DNA from: TIUS-1 sp964019505
GTDB taxonomy: Bacteria > Bacillota_I > Bacilli_A > Mycoplasmatales > Mycoplasmataceae
DNA: 64,000 nt
Reading direction: 5' to 3'
Assembly: GCF_964019505.1 (NCBI RefSeq)
Contig: NZ_OZ026449.1
Span: 62,001 to 126,000, forward strand
How positions within the stretch are numbered: position 1 is the stretch's first letter; the number at the start of each line of letters is the position of its first letter. Under the pieces are notes generated by a model, which worked only from the letters and a program-made list of their open reading frames with translations, was not told the origin of the DNA and made no database searches. Both the position numbers and the translations under genes were made by a program. Shown here piece by piece: positions 31,122 to 41,493 of this stretch.

Positions 31122-31385
31122 ATGACTTCAATCAAAGTAACAATCATTGACCCAGTTGGACTACACGCTAGACCAGCTTCAGTGTTAACTAAGGAAGCTT
31201 CAAAATTCACATCAGATATCAAAATTAAATCTGGTGAAAAAGAAGGTAACTTAAAATCAATCATGAACATCATGGCATTGGCAATTAAAACAAATACAGA
31301 AGTAGAAATTTTTGCAAATGGTACAGATGAAAAAGAAGCAATAGCAGCTATCGAAGCAGCTATGAAAGAAAATTCATTAATCTAA
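31122..31385 (+). CDS. ptsH: Phosphocarrier protein HPr
   Basis: 87 aa. GLHARPAS places the phosphorylated His at residue 15, and KSIMNIM places the regulatory Ser at residue 46, the HPr kinase site of low-GC Gram-positives. HPr passes phosphate from Enzyme I to the sugar-specific EIIA proteins. AAGGAG precedes the ATG. It is separated from ptsI by a terminator. Confidence 0.97.
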   Translation: MTSIKVTIIDPVGLHARPASVLTKEASKFTSDIKIKSGEKEGNLKSIMNIMALAIKTNTEVEIFANGTDEKEAIAAIEAAMKENSLI

Positions 31386-31404
31386 TTTTAAGAAATTATT
31401 TTTC

Positions 31405-31434
31405 AAAAAAATGGTACCTTGGTATCATTTTTTA
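31405..31434 (+). terminator. Terminator between ptsH and ptsI
   Basis: Stem ATGGTACC / GGTATCAT (one G-U pair) extended by A/T pairs, two-base TT centre, ending in a T run. Confidence 0.8.
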
Positions 31435-31494
31435 TTGCTTAAATATTCAATTAAATTAGTGTTATTATTTTAAAAGATACTAGGAGAAATATTA

Positions 31495-33210
31495 ATGGCA
31501 AATAAAATTTATAAAGGAATAGGGTCATCTGACGGAGTCTCAATAGCTAAAGTTTTTATCTTAAAAGAAGATAAAATTGTTATCGATGATAGCAAGGCAA
31601 AAGATCCAAAAGCTGAAATTACAAAGTACGAAAGTGCGATGGCTAAAACAAAAGAAGATCTAGTTAAACTAAAAGCAACTACTCTTGAAAAGTTAGGTGC
31701 GGAAAAAGCAGAAATCTTTGAGGCTCACTTATCAATTCTTGAAGACCCTGCAATTGGCGAAGGTATTCTTGAATTAATTAACAAATCAGAATATACAGTT
31801 TCAAAAGCAATCAACGAAGTTACAGGTAATTTTGTTGCAATGTTTGAAGCAATGGATGATGAATACTTTAAAGAAAGAGCGGCTGATGTAAAAGATATTT
31901 CAGCAAGATTATTAAAACATGCGCTTGGTGTAAGAATTATTGATTTAGCTGCAATCAACGAAGAAGTAATTATAGTAGCAGAAGATTTGACTCCTTCACA
32001 AACAGCACAATTAAATCCAAAAATGGTTAAAGGTTTTGCGTGTAATGTTGGGGGTAGAACTTCACATGCAGCGATTATGGCTAGAAGTTTAGAAATTCCA
32101 GCGGTACTTGGTTTAAAAGATATTTTAAGCTCAGTTAAAGATAACGACATTATTGCAATGGATGGATCAACTGGTGAAATAGAAATCAACCCAAAAGATA
32201 AAAAAGTATGAGAGAAAAAAGTTGAATCATTTAAAGCTTCACAAGAAGAGTTAAAAAAATTCATCAATGCCCCAACAGTTACAAAAGATGGATTCAAAGA
32301 CTTTATCTTAGGTGCTAACATTGGTTCTCCAAATGATGTTGAAAATGTTTTAGCATATGGTGGAGAAGCAATTGGATTATTTAGATCTGAGTTCTTATAT
32401 ATGGACAACTCAAACTGACCAACAGAAGAAGAACAATTTACTTCATATAAAAAAGTAGTTGACTTGATGAAGGGTAAACCAACAGTTATCCGTACACTTG
32501 ATATTGGAGGAGATAAAAAATTATCTTACTTCCAATTTCCACATGAAGATAACCCATTCTTGGGTTATAGAGCTATCAGATTTACAATGGATAAAAAAGA
32601 TATCTTTAGAACTCAAATTAGAGCATTATTAAGAGCATCTGCGTTTGGACCGTTAGGAATTATGTTCCCAATGATCGCCACAGTTGATGAATTTAAAGCA
32701 GCCAAAGAATTTACTTTGGAATGTAAAAAAGAATTAGAAAAAGAAGGTATCAAAGTAGGTAAAGATCTTGAAATCGGTATGATGATAGAAATTCCTGCAG
32801 CAGCAGTTATTGCAGATAAGTTTGCTAAATATGCAGATTTCTTCTCAGTAGGAACAAATGATTTAATTCAATATACAATGGCTGCAGACCGTATGAGCGA
32901 AAAGGTTTCATACCTTTACCAACCATACAGTCCATCAATATTACATTTATTAAAACTAACAATTGACGGAGCACATAAACACGGTAAATGAGTAGGTATG
33001 TGTGGTGAGATGGCTGGAGAACCTCATGCAATTCCATTATTAATGGGACTTGGATTAGATGAGTTTTCTATGTCAGCAACTTCAGTTCCAAGAGCTAGAA
33101 GTATCATGTCAAAATTAACAATTAAAGAAACACAAGAGTTAGTTGCAAAAGCATTAGAGTGCGAGACTACAGAAGAAGTATTAAATTTAGTTAAAAAAGT
33201 TATAAAATAA
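31495..33210 (+). CDS. ptsI: Phosphoenolpyruvate-protein phosphotransferase (Enzyme I)
   Basis: 571 aa with TAGGAG upstream. The N-terminal swivel domain contains GGRTSHAAIMARSLEIPA with the active His at residue 191. The PEP-binding barrel has GLFRSEFLYMD, RTLDIGGDKKL, FFSVGTNDLIQYTMAADR and the catalytic-Cys region KWVGMCGEMAGEP. It transfers phosphate from PEP to HPr. Trp codons at 32212, 32418 and 32989 are TGA. crr follows 14 bases later. Confidence 0.97.
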
Positions 33211-33224
33211 TAGTAGGAGAACAT

Positions 33225-33722
33225 ATGGGACTATTTTCAAAAAAAACAAAAGTATCAACAACAAGTGCATTAGAAATCTTTGCACCAGTAGACGGTAAAC
33301 TAATCGACCTAACATCAGTACAAGACGAAATGTTCGCAGAAAAAATGATGGGAGATGGTTTAGCTATCGTTCCTGCAAACGGAACTTTCGTATCACCAAT
33401 CGATGGAGAACTTGTTACAGTTTTCAAACCATCAGGACACGCTTATGGTATTAAAGCAAGTAATGGAGTTGAAGTATTAATTCATATTGGATTAGATACA
33501 GTTGCATTAGGTGGAGAAGGATTCGACATCAAAGTATCACAAGGAAACAAAATTAAAAAAGGTGAAGCATTAGTAAATGTTGACCTTGCAGTTGTTACAC
33601 CAAAAGTGCCATCAATTGAAACACCAATCATTTTCATGACTGAATCAATGACTGGTAAAACATTAACAATAGTTAAAACTGGTGAAGTAAAAGCCGGTGA
33701 ATTAATCGCTACAATTGCTTAA
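33225..33722 (+). CDS. crr: PTS glucose-type EIIA component
   Basis: 165-aa stand-alone EIIA(Glc) domain. The two active-site histidines are in SGHAYGI (His72) and LIHIGLD (His87, phosphorylated). FAPVDGKLIDL and TPKVPSIETPIIF fit the family. It receives phosphate from HPr and delivers it to an EIIB/EIIC not encoded in this window. TAGGAG precedes the ATG, and a terminator follows. Confidence 0.94.
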   Translation: MGLFSKKTKVSTTSALEIFAPVDGKLIDLTSVQDEMFAEKMMGDGLAIVPANGTFVSPIDGELVTVFKPSGHAYGIKASNGVEVLIHIGLDTVALGGEGFDIKVSQGNKIKKGEALVNVDLAVVTPKVPSIETPIIFMTESMTGKTLTIVKTGEVKAGELIATIA

Positions 33723-33733
33723 TTCAAATTCTA

Positions 33734-33755
33734 AAATCGCTTAGGCGATTTTTTT
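33734..33755 (+). terminator. Terminator after crr
   Basis: Stem AAATCGC / GCGATTT, loop TTAG, then seven T. Confidence 0.85.
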
Positions 33756-33760
33756 ATATA

Positions 33761-33766
33761 TATAAT
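33761..33766 (+). promoter_or_regulatory. -10 box of a probably leaderless transcript
   Basis: Perfect TATAAT with only six bases before ATG 33773 and no ribosome-binding site, so the mRNA should start at or next to the start codon. Confidence 0.65.
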
Positions 33767-33772
33767 AAACAC

Positions 33773-34693
33773 ATGAATAATTCAGAACAAAAAGACAAAT
33801 TAATATTAGATGACACAAAGTGATCTCACTTTTTTTCGATAACAAATTGAAAAAAAGAGGGTGGAATAATTATGTTGATTTCATTGTTGATTCCACTGGT
33901 AACGAGTTTACTTTTTTCTTTACTAAATGGTGGTGCATTCAACCAACATTCAGTTTATCCAATGATTCAAATGATAATAACAATGGCATGTTCAGTAGCT
34001 GCACTTTTGTTTGCAACAAGAACTAAGTTCTACACTGAATACAAAATTATATTTTTTTGATCTAATACTGCATTCTTCTTTTTAACTATATTTATTGGTC
34101 CTTTTTCAAAATGGATTGACCCAATGTTGTTGGGAACAATATTGCAAACAATATATCAAATCACTGTTATTGTTTTGGCGTTTTTTCTAATAAAAGGATT
34201 TAGAGAAAATATTTTTAATGGATTTAAAACATCTTGATTAACAATCTTGATAGCAACAATGGTAGCTGTTCCGTTGATGTATTTATGATCGTGGGCAATG
34301 TCGAAAACTGGTCTTGCGGAATCAGTTAATCAAAACTCAATTGTAGATTTAATACAAACTGCAAACGATAATCTATTAAGTAAAATATTTATTTTCATAT
34401 TGTTATTTTTATTTGTAGTGGTGGCTGCCCCTATATTTGAAGAAATGATAGCCAGGTACTTCATAGCGGTCTTTAGCGGCAATAGGTGAGTAACACTTGC
34501 AATTAGTACAATTGCGTTTGCCACAATGCACACAACGGCTTCAGGGGACTTTATAGGGCTTCCGATATATATATTTGGATCATTTTTAATGTCACTAGCG
34601 TTCACATTATTTGGATCACTTAGTCATTCAATAATAATTCATATAACATGAAACTTAATTTCATATATATTATTAGTAATTAGCAATTCTTAA
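33773..34693 (+). CDS. CPBP-family (CAAX/Abi) intramembrane metalloprotease
   Basis: 306 aa with about eight membrane spans. The family motifs are present: EEMIARY (EExxxR) near residue 223, a first metal-ligand His in FATMHTTASGD, and the second H-x3-N in IIHITWNLIS near the C-terminus. CPBP proteins are membrane-embedded glutamate-type proteases, some linked to bacteriocin immunity or prenyl-protein processing. The substrate here is unknown. The gene lies between crr and a pseudouridine synthase. Confidence 0.85.
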
Positions 34694-34705
34694 GGAGTAT
34701 AGAAA

Positions 34706-35602
34706 ATGATTGAATATACAGTAAATACAAACGACGAAGGACAAACAATTTTTAAGTTTGTAAAGAAAGTTCAAAAGGATATGTCGTTGTCAATAATTTA
34801 TAAATTATTTAGAACAGGTAATATCAAAATTAATAATAAAAAAGTTAAAGAGCATTCAATCATTTTACAAGTTGGTGACAACATTAAAATATATTCAAAA
34901 ATCGCAATTGAACAAGTAAGGGATGAATTTGTTTCAATACCGTACAAAGACTTAAAAATTGTATTTGAAGATACAAACATTTTAATTGCAGATAAACCTT
35001 CTAACTTAGAGGTTCACTCAGATATTAATGACTCATTAGATCTGATGGTTAAATCATATTTGTTCAAGAAAAAAGAATACCAACCAGACAAAGAAAATAG
35101 TTTTGTTGTAAGTCATATTCATAGAATCGATAAGCTAACAAAGGGTCTTGTGATTTATGCTAAAAACAAAAAAGCATTAGATTACTTTTTAGAAGTTATT
35201 AAAGATAAAGAAAAAATTGAGAAACGTTATATTGCTAGATTAGAAAAAATATACAAAGGCCCAAATGAAGTTAAGGGATTTATGAGATATGATTCTGAAA
35301 TTCAAAAGTCAATTTTTTCACTAGAATTTATTGAAGAAGAGTATGGTTTAAAATCGTGTGAAATGTCTGTCGAGTTCAGAAGAGGTGTTGCGGATATAGT
35401 TTTAGGTTCAGGTAGAAAACACCAAATTCGCGCAATCATGGGATACTATAATTCTCCAATTGAAGGTGATTTTAGATATGGTGCTAAAAGAAGTTCAAAA
35501 AGAGAAATTGCACTAGTCGCAAAATCAGTTGCGTTCTTCAACTTTGATAACGGATTTGAGTATCTTAACAATAAATCTTTCGTATCAAAATACGAAGTAT
35601 AA
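34706..35602 (+). CDS. Pseudouridine synthase, RluA/RluD family
   Basis: 298 aa with AAGGAG upstream. Residues ~15-60 form an S4 RNA-binding domain (MSLSIIYKLFRTGNIKINNKK is broken by family-typical basic residues). The catalytic motif HRIDKLTKGLVIYAK (Asp near residue 143) replaces the family's HRLDxxTSG. The late motif GSGRKHQIRAIMGYYNSPI is also typical. The replacement of TSG by TKG fits the RluC-like subgroup seen in mollicutes. The exact rRNA site is not deducible. Confidence 0.88.
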   Translation: MIEYTVNTNDEGQTIFKFVKKVQKDMSLSIIYKLFRTGNIKINNKKVKEHSIILQVGDNIKIYSKIAIEQVRDEFVSIPYKDLKIVFEDTNILIADKPSNLEVHSDINDSLDLMVKSYLFKKKEYQPDKENSFVVSHIHRIDKLTKGLVIYAKNKKALDYFLEVIKDKEKIEKRYIARLEKIYKGPNEVKGFMRYDSEIQKSIFSLEFIEEEYGLKSCEMSVEFRRGVADIVLGSGRKHQIRAIMGYYNSPIEGDFRYGAKRSSKREIALVAKSVAFFNFDNGFEYLNNKSFVSKYEV

Positions 35603-35612
35603 TTTAACATTG

Positions 35613-35647
35613 AAAAACTATTTAATAAATTTAAAATAGTTTTTTTA
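35613..35647 (+). terminator. Terminator after the pseudouridine synthase gene
   Basis: Stem AAAAACTATTT / AAATAGTTTTT with a 10-base A/T loop and a T run. Confidence 0.8.
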
Positions 35648-35724
35648 TTTGAGTAAAAAAATGGTTTCACTAAGAAATAAAAATATGTTATTATTTTAGA
35701 GTAAGTTTTCTTACACACAAACCC

Positions 35725-35799
35725 GGCTTTTTAGCTCAGTGGTAGAGCAACCGGCTGTTAACCGGTTGGTCGCAGGTTCAAATCCTGCAAAAGCCGCCA
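35725..35799 (+). tRNA. tRNA-Asn (GTT)
   Basis: 75-nt cloverleaf: acceptor GGCTTTT / AAAAGCC, anticodon stem CCGGC/GCCGG-like around GTT at 35757-35759, T-arm GCAGGTTCAAATCCTGC, and encoded CCA. First of five clustered tRNAs. Confidence 0.97.
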
Positions 35800-35802
35800 A
35801 AT

Positions 35803-35878
35803 GGCCTGTTGGTGAAGCGGTTAACACACACGGTTTTCATCCGTGCATTCACGGGTTCAAACCCCGTACAGGCTACCA
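35803..35878 (+). tRNA. tRNA-Glu (TTC)
   Basis: 76 nt: acceptor GGCCTGT / ACAGGCT, anticodon stem CACGG / CCGTG with loop TTTTCAT giving TTC, T-arm ACGGGTTCAAACCCCGT, encoded CCA. Confidence 0.96.
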
Positions 35879-35883
35879 TAAAT

Positions 35884-35959
35884 GGAGCATTAGCTCAGTT
35901 GGGAGAGCGTCTGCCTTACAAGCAGATGGTCGGGGGTTCAAGTCCCTCATGCTCCACCA
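35884..35959 (+). tRNA. tRNA-Val (TAC)
   Basis: 76 nt: acceptor GGAGCAT / ATGCTCC, anticodon stem TCTGC / GCAGA with loop CTTACAA giving TAC, encoded CCA. Confidence 0.97.
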
Positions 35960-35964
35960 TTTAT

Positions 35965-36039
35965 GCTGATGTGGCTCAACGGTAGAGCAACTGACTTGTA
36001 ATCAGTAGGTTGTAGGTTCGATTCCTATCATCAGCACCA
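35965..36039 (+). tRNA. tRNA-Thr (TGT)
   Basis: 75 nt: acceptor GCTGATG / CATCAGC, anticodon stem ACTGA / TCAGT with loop CTTGTAA giving TGT, encoded CCA. Confidence 0.97.
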
Positions 36040-36083
36040 GTTTTGAAATAAACATGCGAAGGAATATGTGTTCCTTCATTCCT

Positions 36084-36168
36084 CCGGAATTGGCGGAATT
36101 GGCAGACGCACCAGACTTAGGATCTGGCGTGGTAACACGTGGGGGTTCAAGTCCCTTATTCCGGACCA
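36084..36168 (+). tRNA. tRNA-Leu (TAG)
   Basis: 85 nt with the long variable arm of tRNA-Leu. Acceptor CCGGAAT / ATTCCGG, anticodon stem CCAGA / TCTGG with loop CTTAGGA giving TAG, encoded CCA. Confidence 0.96.
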
Positions 36169-36178
36169 CATTGAAACC

Positions 36179-36203
36179 AAAAGACTTTATTAGTCTTTTT
36201 TTT
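36179..36203 (+). terminator. Terminator of the tRNA cluster
   Basis: AAAAGAC / GTCTTTT stem with loop TTTATTA and a T run. A TATAAT box for the next gene follows at 36206. Confidence 0.8.
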
Positions 36204-36205
36204 GT

Positions 36206-36211
36206 TATAAT
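36206..36211 (+). promoter_or_regulatory. -10 box for the Cof-type phosphatase operon
   Basis: TATAAT 28 bases before ATG 36240, with TTGGAG as ribosome site in between. Confidence 0.6.
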
Positions 36212-36239
36212 TTTAGAAATTTATTGGAGAATTAAAATT

Positions 36240-37064
36240 ATGTCAAAAAAAATCAAAGTTGTTTTCTCGGATCTTGATTCTACATTATTACGTGATGATC
36301 ATAGATTCTCTGAATACACAAAAGAAATCATAAATGAGTTTTGTTCTAAAGGTGGAATTTTTGTTCCGATTTCAGCAAGAAGTATTAGTAATGTAAAAAT
36401 GCTAGCTAGAGTTTTAGGAATTTTAAAATACGATGGTTATTTAGTTGCTCACAATGGTGGCCAAGTATATGACATTAAAAACAACAAAATGATTGTTGAT
36501 GAATTTGTATCAAAAGAAATTATTAAAGATGTATTTGAAAAGACATATGGCGAAGTCGGAAAATATAAAGTTCATTTCTTTTCCGACAACATTACATATA
36601 GTTATGGGAATGCTAAGAACACAGAGTATTGAGCAAACGTAACAAAAAAAGAATTCAAGATAATTAAAAGTGTTGATGAAATAAAAGAAAATATTTACCT
36701 AATAACTTTCATACTAAATGAAAAAGCCGATGAAATAAGTGTTGAAGAATTACACAAAACTTTCAAATACGAATACACACAATTTCATAAATACACAAAT
36801 CGTGTTTATGAATTAACCCCAATAACAACAAGCAAAGGTATCGGAATGGAAACTGTAATCAAAGAACTTGAAAAACAGGGATTAGAGATAGAAACTTATG
36901 CATTCGGAGATGGCGCAAATGACATAACTATGTTTGAAAAAGCCGATCACCCAATAGCGATGCAAAACGCAGTTCCAATTTTAAAAACTAAAGCAAAATT
37001 AGAAACAAAAACAAATAATAATGACGGTGTTGCAACATATATTAAAGAAAATATTGTAGAATAA
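36240..37064 (+). CDS. Cof-type HAD-IIB phosphatase (first copy)
   Basis: 274 aa. HAD motif I is VFSDLDSTLL, where the second Asp of DxD(G/S)T is present. Motif II is VPISARS, and motifs III/IV are TSKGIGMETVIKEL and AFGDGANDITMF. The Cof-type cap domain lies between. These enzymes dephosphorylate sugar phosphates or flavin nucleotides. The frame stays open upstream through tRNA-Leu, but ATG 36240 with its own promoter and TTGGAG site is the start. A homologue lies at 37421. Confidence 0.92.
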
Positions 37065-37090
37065 TAACAAGCAACAAATCAGGAGCAAAA

Positions 37091-37402
37091 ATGGCAATTA
37101 CAAATATTACAAGCATGTCTCAATTCGAAAACGAAATTGCAGAAAACAACAAAGTGTTTGTTAGTTTCTTCGCTACATGATGTGGACCATGTAAAATGGT
37201 TGAGCCATTCATTGAAGAAATCGCAAAAGAAACAAAAGACGTTAAATTCATAGAAATTGACGTAGATATAAATAAAGACATCGCAGAAAAATTTGCAATC
37301 ATGTCGATACCAACAATGATTATCTTTGAAAATAAAGAAGCTGTTAGATCACACACAGGATTTGCTTCAAAAGATATGTTAAATAAATTTATCAATCAAT
37401 AA
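37091..37402 (+). CDS. trxA: Thioredoxin
   Basis: 103 aa with CAGGAG upstream. The active site TWCGPCKM (Trp from TGA) and the later cis-Pro motif SIPTMIIF are standard. It reduces protein disulfides in the cytoplasm. It lies between two HAD phosphatase genes, 26 bases after the first and 18 bases before the second, probably in one transcript. Confidence 0.97.
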
Positions 37403-37420
37403 AATAGGCGGAACGAAATT

Positions 37421-38329
37421 ATGATAAAAATGATAGGATTTGATCTTGACGGAACATTATTAAATTCAAAAGGTGAAGTAAGTAGAGACGCAATTGAGGC
37501 AATTCGTCTTGCAAGAAAATACAATGTAAAAATTGTTATCAATACTGGAAGAAGTGTTTCACGTGTTGAAGAAATTGCTAGATCAATTGATGGATTCAAA
37601 TACGATGACTTCATCGTTACTTTAAACGGAGCTAAAGTATTTAAATTTAGAAACGATATATTAACAGAAGAAAAATCAAAACCATTTACTGAAGAACAAA
37701 TCAAAGAAATATTCAAAAAAGTAAATGAATTAAAATTAACTGTTTTTGCTTATGGTGTAAATGGTAAAAAATCTTTCTCAAACAAGAAAGCTTCATTAGT
37801 GACAATAGTAATGTCAAAATACAATAAATTACCAGTTGAAAAATATGATGGTTCAACACTACCAACTGAATTATTTTCAAAAATGATTATCAAAGGTTCA
37901 ACAGCGAACATGGTAATATTCAAAAAATTCTTGAATAAAAAAGAATATGTTTCTTCAAGTGCAAGCTACCCTAAAACAAATCCAAAAATTTTGGAAGTTA
38001 CTGCACCTGGTGTTGATAAGGCACATGCACTTAGAATAATTGCAAAAGAATATGAAATTTCTCCAAAAGAAGTAGCATATTTCGGAGATGGTGAAAATGA
38101 TATTTCAGCATTAAAATGAGCAGGTCATTCCTATGCAATGTCAAATGCGCCAGATCAAATTAAAGAAGTTGCAAAATTTAGAGCATCTTCAGATGATGGG
38201 ATTGCATCAGAGATTCTTAAATTTGTTGAAGAACATGTCGACGAAAGTCACTCATCAAATACAATTTTATCTGATGAAGCAGCCGAATCTGCTGACACAA
38301 ACGTAGATTCATCAAGTGAAACAAAATAG
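37421..38329 (+). CDS. Cof-type HAD-IIB phosphatase (second copy)
   Basis: 302 aa with motif I GFDLDGTLLNSKGEVS, motif II INTGRS, and motif IV YFGDGENDISALKWAGHSYAM. An unusual low-complexity acidic/Ser tail of ~35 residues (DEAAESADTNVDSSSETK) extends past the HAD fold. The TAG stop is part of the terminator stem. Confidence 0.93.
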
Positions 38330-38349
38330 TCAAACGACTATTTTTTTTA
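38325..38349 (+). terminator. Terminator after the phosphatase operon
   Basis: AATAGTC / GACTATT with loop AAAC and a run of T. A TATAAT at 38350-38355 for the next operon follows at once. Confidence 0.85.
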
Positions 38350-38355
38350 TATAAT
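38350..38355 (+). promoter_or_regulatory. -10 box of the sugar ABC operon
   Basis: TATAAT 20 bases before ATG 38376, with ACGAGG as ribosome site. Confidence 0.6.
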
Positions 38356-38375
38356 CTAAATACTAACGAGGTCAC

Positions 38376-39695
38376 ATGAAAAAGTTAATAAGTTTATTTT
38401 TTGTATTAACAATTATGACGCCTTCAGCTTTGTTGATAATTTCATGCGGTGGACAACCAAACGATAATGTTGAAGTTTGAATCGAATCAAGCCCTAACAG
38501 TACCTCTTTAATTGGATATATTGATGCTGCAAAATATTTTAATGCTAAGTCTGAAAACGAAATTAAAGTGGAAATAAAAAATATCTCAAAAGGCAATATG
38601 GAACGTGAACTATTATCTAATAAATATGCACCAGACATTATAAACGGATCTCTTGATAGAGCATTCCGCGTTCAACAAATCAGGTCAGAAAAAATTATGT
38701 CAATTGAATTTGATGAAACAAAAGCATTTGATAAATCATTTTTAGAATTTGGACAAGACAAAGATGATAATCAATTGATGGTTCCTATTGGTAAATCGTT
38801 TTCAGTTTTATTGATCAACAAAAAACTACTTCGCGAAATTGGTTATAAGTTTAGTGAAGATGGTGAAGAATTAGTTAATAAAATTTGAGATAAACGTTTT
38901 GAAATAATAAAAGAACTAGACAAAAGTAAAAAGAAATTTCTTGGTATAGATGATATGTCTGATTTAATAAATCTACAATTTGCAAAAGAAAATAAAATTA
39001 GCACAAGCGAAATGAACCCTGATTACTTTTTTAACTATTATGATGATATTTTAAATATTAATAAAAAAGCAGCAAATACATTTGATCCGTTAATGCAAGA
39101 ATTGAATAATATAAGAGATTCATTAATTGTAACCAGCAACAATACAAGACCATCGGGTGCTTTTAAAAACAATAGTTTATTAATGTCTACAGCTTCAAGT
39201 GCAGGGTTAAAATATTATAATTCCTGAGACAAAGGGTGAGATAATGATATTGGAATAATAAATATTCCTTCTACTAAAAATTTTATGGTACAAAGAGGTG
39301 ATGGATTGATCGCATTAGAATCTGGAAATAGCAATAAAGAAAAAGTAGCAGAAGATTTTATAAACTACTTGGTGGACTCAGATGAAATATGAGAACCGAC
39401 AAGTGCGACAGGTTATATTCCTTGAACAAAAAAAGGAATTGAAAATATAAAATTCAAAGAAGATTCACCAGAAGATGAGGTTTTAAAAATGGTTAAAGGT
39501 CAAACCAAAAATCAATTTAGTATTGAGTCAAATGAGTCATCTGGACTTTATAACCAATTTATTTTTAATGAAATGGTCGTAAATATATTACTAAGTGATA
39601 GTGGTTGAGATATAGAAAAATTATTTGATGGTGACGCAAAAGCTGCGTATACAAATGCATCAAAATCAAGAGAAATAATAGTGAACGAAAATTAA
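38376..39695 (+). CDS. Sugar ABC transporter substrate-binding lipoprotein
   Basis: 439 aa. The signal peptide MKKLISLFFVLTIMTPSALL ends in lipobox LIISC with Cys24. The mature part has the layout of extracellular solute-binding proteins family 1 (VEVWIESS..., DIINGSLDRAF, ...VPIGKSFSVLLINKKLL..., then a late GIINIPSTKNFMVQRGDGL, and AEDFINYLVDSDEIWEPTSATGYIPW). The operon holds an ATPase of UgpC/MsmK type and two permeases, so glycerol-phosphate diesters or oligosaccharides are possible substrates. The exact one is not deducible. Confidence 0.88.
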
Positions 39696-39696
39696 T

Positions 39697-41493
39697 ATGA
39701 GCATAACCGTAAAGAATCTTAAAATTAAATATGACAACAAAAACATTGTTGACAATGTTTCTTTTGTTGTGGAAAGCGGAGAAGTTCTTACGATATTGGG
39801 TCCATCTGGTTCAGGTAAAACAACATTACTTGATTCTATTGCAGGATTAAAGCAACCAACATCAGGACAAATTCACTTTAAGAATTTTGATGTTACACGT
39901 ACAAGTCCACAAAGAAGAAATGTAGGTTATGTTTTTCAAGATTACGCACTATATCCACACCTTAGTGTTTCAAAAAATATTGGACTACCTTTGATTGAAT
40001 CAAAATCTTTACACAATAGAATTAAGACAAAAAATATTAATATAAAAAGAAATATAAACCTATTGAACAACTCAGGGAATTTAAAAGAGCTATACGAGTA
40101 TCAAAAAAATATTTGCTTTCAATTAGAAAAACAAATAAGAGAAATCAATGAACGTTATTTTTCTGATGATATCAACATAACAAAAAAATTAACTGAAGAA
40201 GTTGAAGCAATTGTTAATGCGAAAATAAGTAGAGATGACGAAACGTTATTTTCGAGAATGACATCAACATTGTTTGACCAAGTTCGTGTATTTTATTTTG
40301 ATGAATATGTAAAAACTTTTGAAGAAGTAAAAGCACAAATTCTAAATTTAAAAAATAAAGAAATCGACAAAACCATAAAAACAATCATCCAATCAATTTG
40401 AAAAACATTCGACTATGAATGGGTGGTTAAATATAAATACCTTTCAAGTAAAAATAAAAAATCAGTTAAGTCACAACTTGACTTATTTAATTCTGAAATT
40501 CATCATGTCGCAAAGGATAAAAGCAAACTTGATGAATGTAAAAAAATTACATCAAAAGAGTGTTTAGATGACATGATAGAATTGATCAGAAACGCTTTCA
40601 AAATTGAAATTGCTGAAACAAAAACAATAATATCTCATATGATTTATACTTTCGAATCTGATTTTCAAGATTATAAAAATACTTTATCTTTAAGTTTAGA
40701 GCCGACAATTTATACAGTGGAAGAATTTAATAATGAGAATGAACTTTTAAAATCTAAATTAAAAAATTCAAAAGAAGTAATGAAAAAAATGATTTCAGAT
40801 GTTGCGGCTAAAGTTGACATAACAGAGTTGTTAGAAAAAAAACCAAATCAACTTTCATGAGGACAACAACAAAGGGTTGCCATTGCTCGTGCAATTGTAA
40901 AAGTTCCTGATGTATTGTTAATGGATGAAGCTTTATCGCATCTTGATTATCAATTAAAAAGCATCACAAGAAGATGGTTCAAAGAGTTTCAAAGAGAAAT
41001 GAAAATCACAACTATTGCTGTAACTCATGATCAATCTGAAGCCATGAGTATGTCTGATAAAATTGCTGTTTTAAATAATGGCAAAATAATCCAATTTGGA
41101 ACACCAAGAGAAATTTATGATAATCCAGTAAATAAATTTGTTGCTGAATTTGTTGGTTCACCACAGACAAACATAATTGCTGTGACAGTTAGTGAATCAA
41201 AATTCAAAATTCAAGACATTGAATTTAAAACAAAAGTTAACGGTGAAGTTTTTATTGGAATAAGGCCTGAGGATGTTATTTTAGGAAACAAGTTTAAAGG
41301 ACAAGTTTCTTTAATTGAAGACATGGGAAAAAATAAAAATGTCTCAATCAAATTCGACAACACGACTATTATTGGGGTATTTGATTCAACTTGTGAATTT
41401 GAAATTGGACAAGAAATCAAATTCGATTTCAAAAACAAAAAGATGTTAATTTTTGAAAGTGAAGATGATCAAAAATTGATTGAGGTAATCTAA
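39697..41493 (+). CDS. Carbohydrate ABC ATP-binding protein with ~280-residue internal insertion
   Basis: 598 aa against the usual ~370. Walker A GPSGSGKTT and Q-loop VFQDYALYPHLSV are followed by a helical, Lys/Glu-rich insertion from about residue 100 to 385. The signature LSWGQQQR, Walker B VLLMDEALSHLD, H-loop VTHDQSEAMSM, and C-terminal regulatory OB domain (FIGIRPEDVIL) come next. The Trp in the signature is a TGA codon. Long insertions are known in the mycoplasma UgpC/MsmK homologues (MG187 is about 585 aa). It energises the permeases at 41493 and 42413 and overlaps the first by one base. Confidence 0.92.

Noticed and set aside
31725..32408. 227-residue minus-strand ORF inside ptsI
   Set aside because: Antisense shadow of a well-conserved Enzyme I gene, with no motif or ribosome site of its own.
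35739..35969. 76-residue ORF over the tRNA cluster
   Set aside because: It lies entirely on tRNA-Asn, tRNA-Glu and tRNA-Val sequence. The cloverleafs explain it.
36054..36239. N-terminal extension of the first phosphatase through tRNA-Leu
   Set aside because: It overlaps a complete tRNA and a terminator. The conserved HAD start, a TATAAT box and a ribosome site point to ATG 36240.
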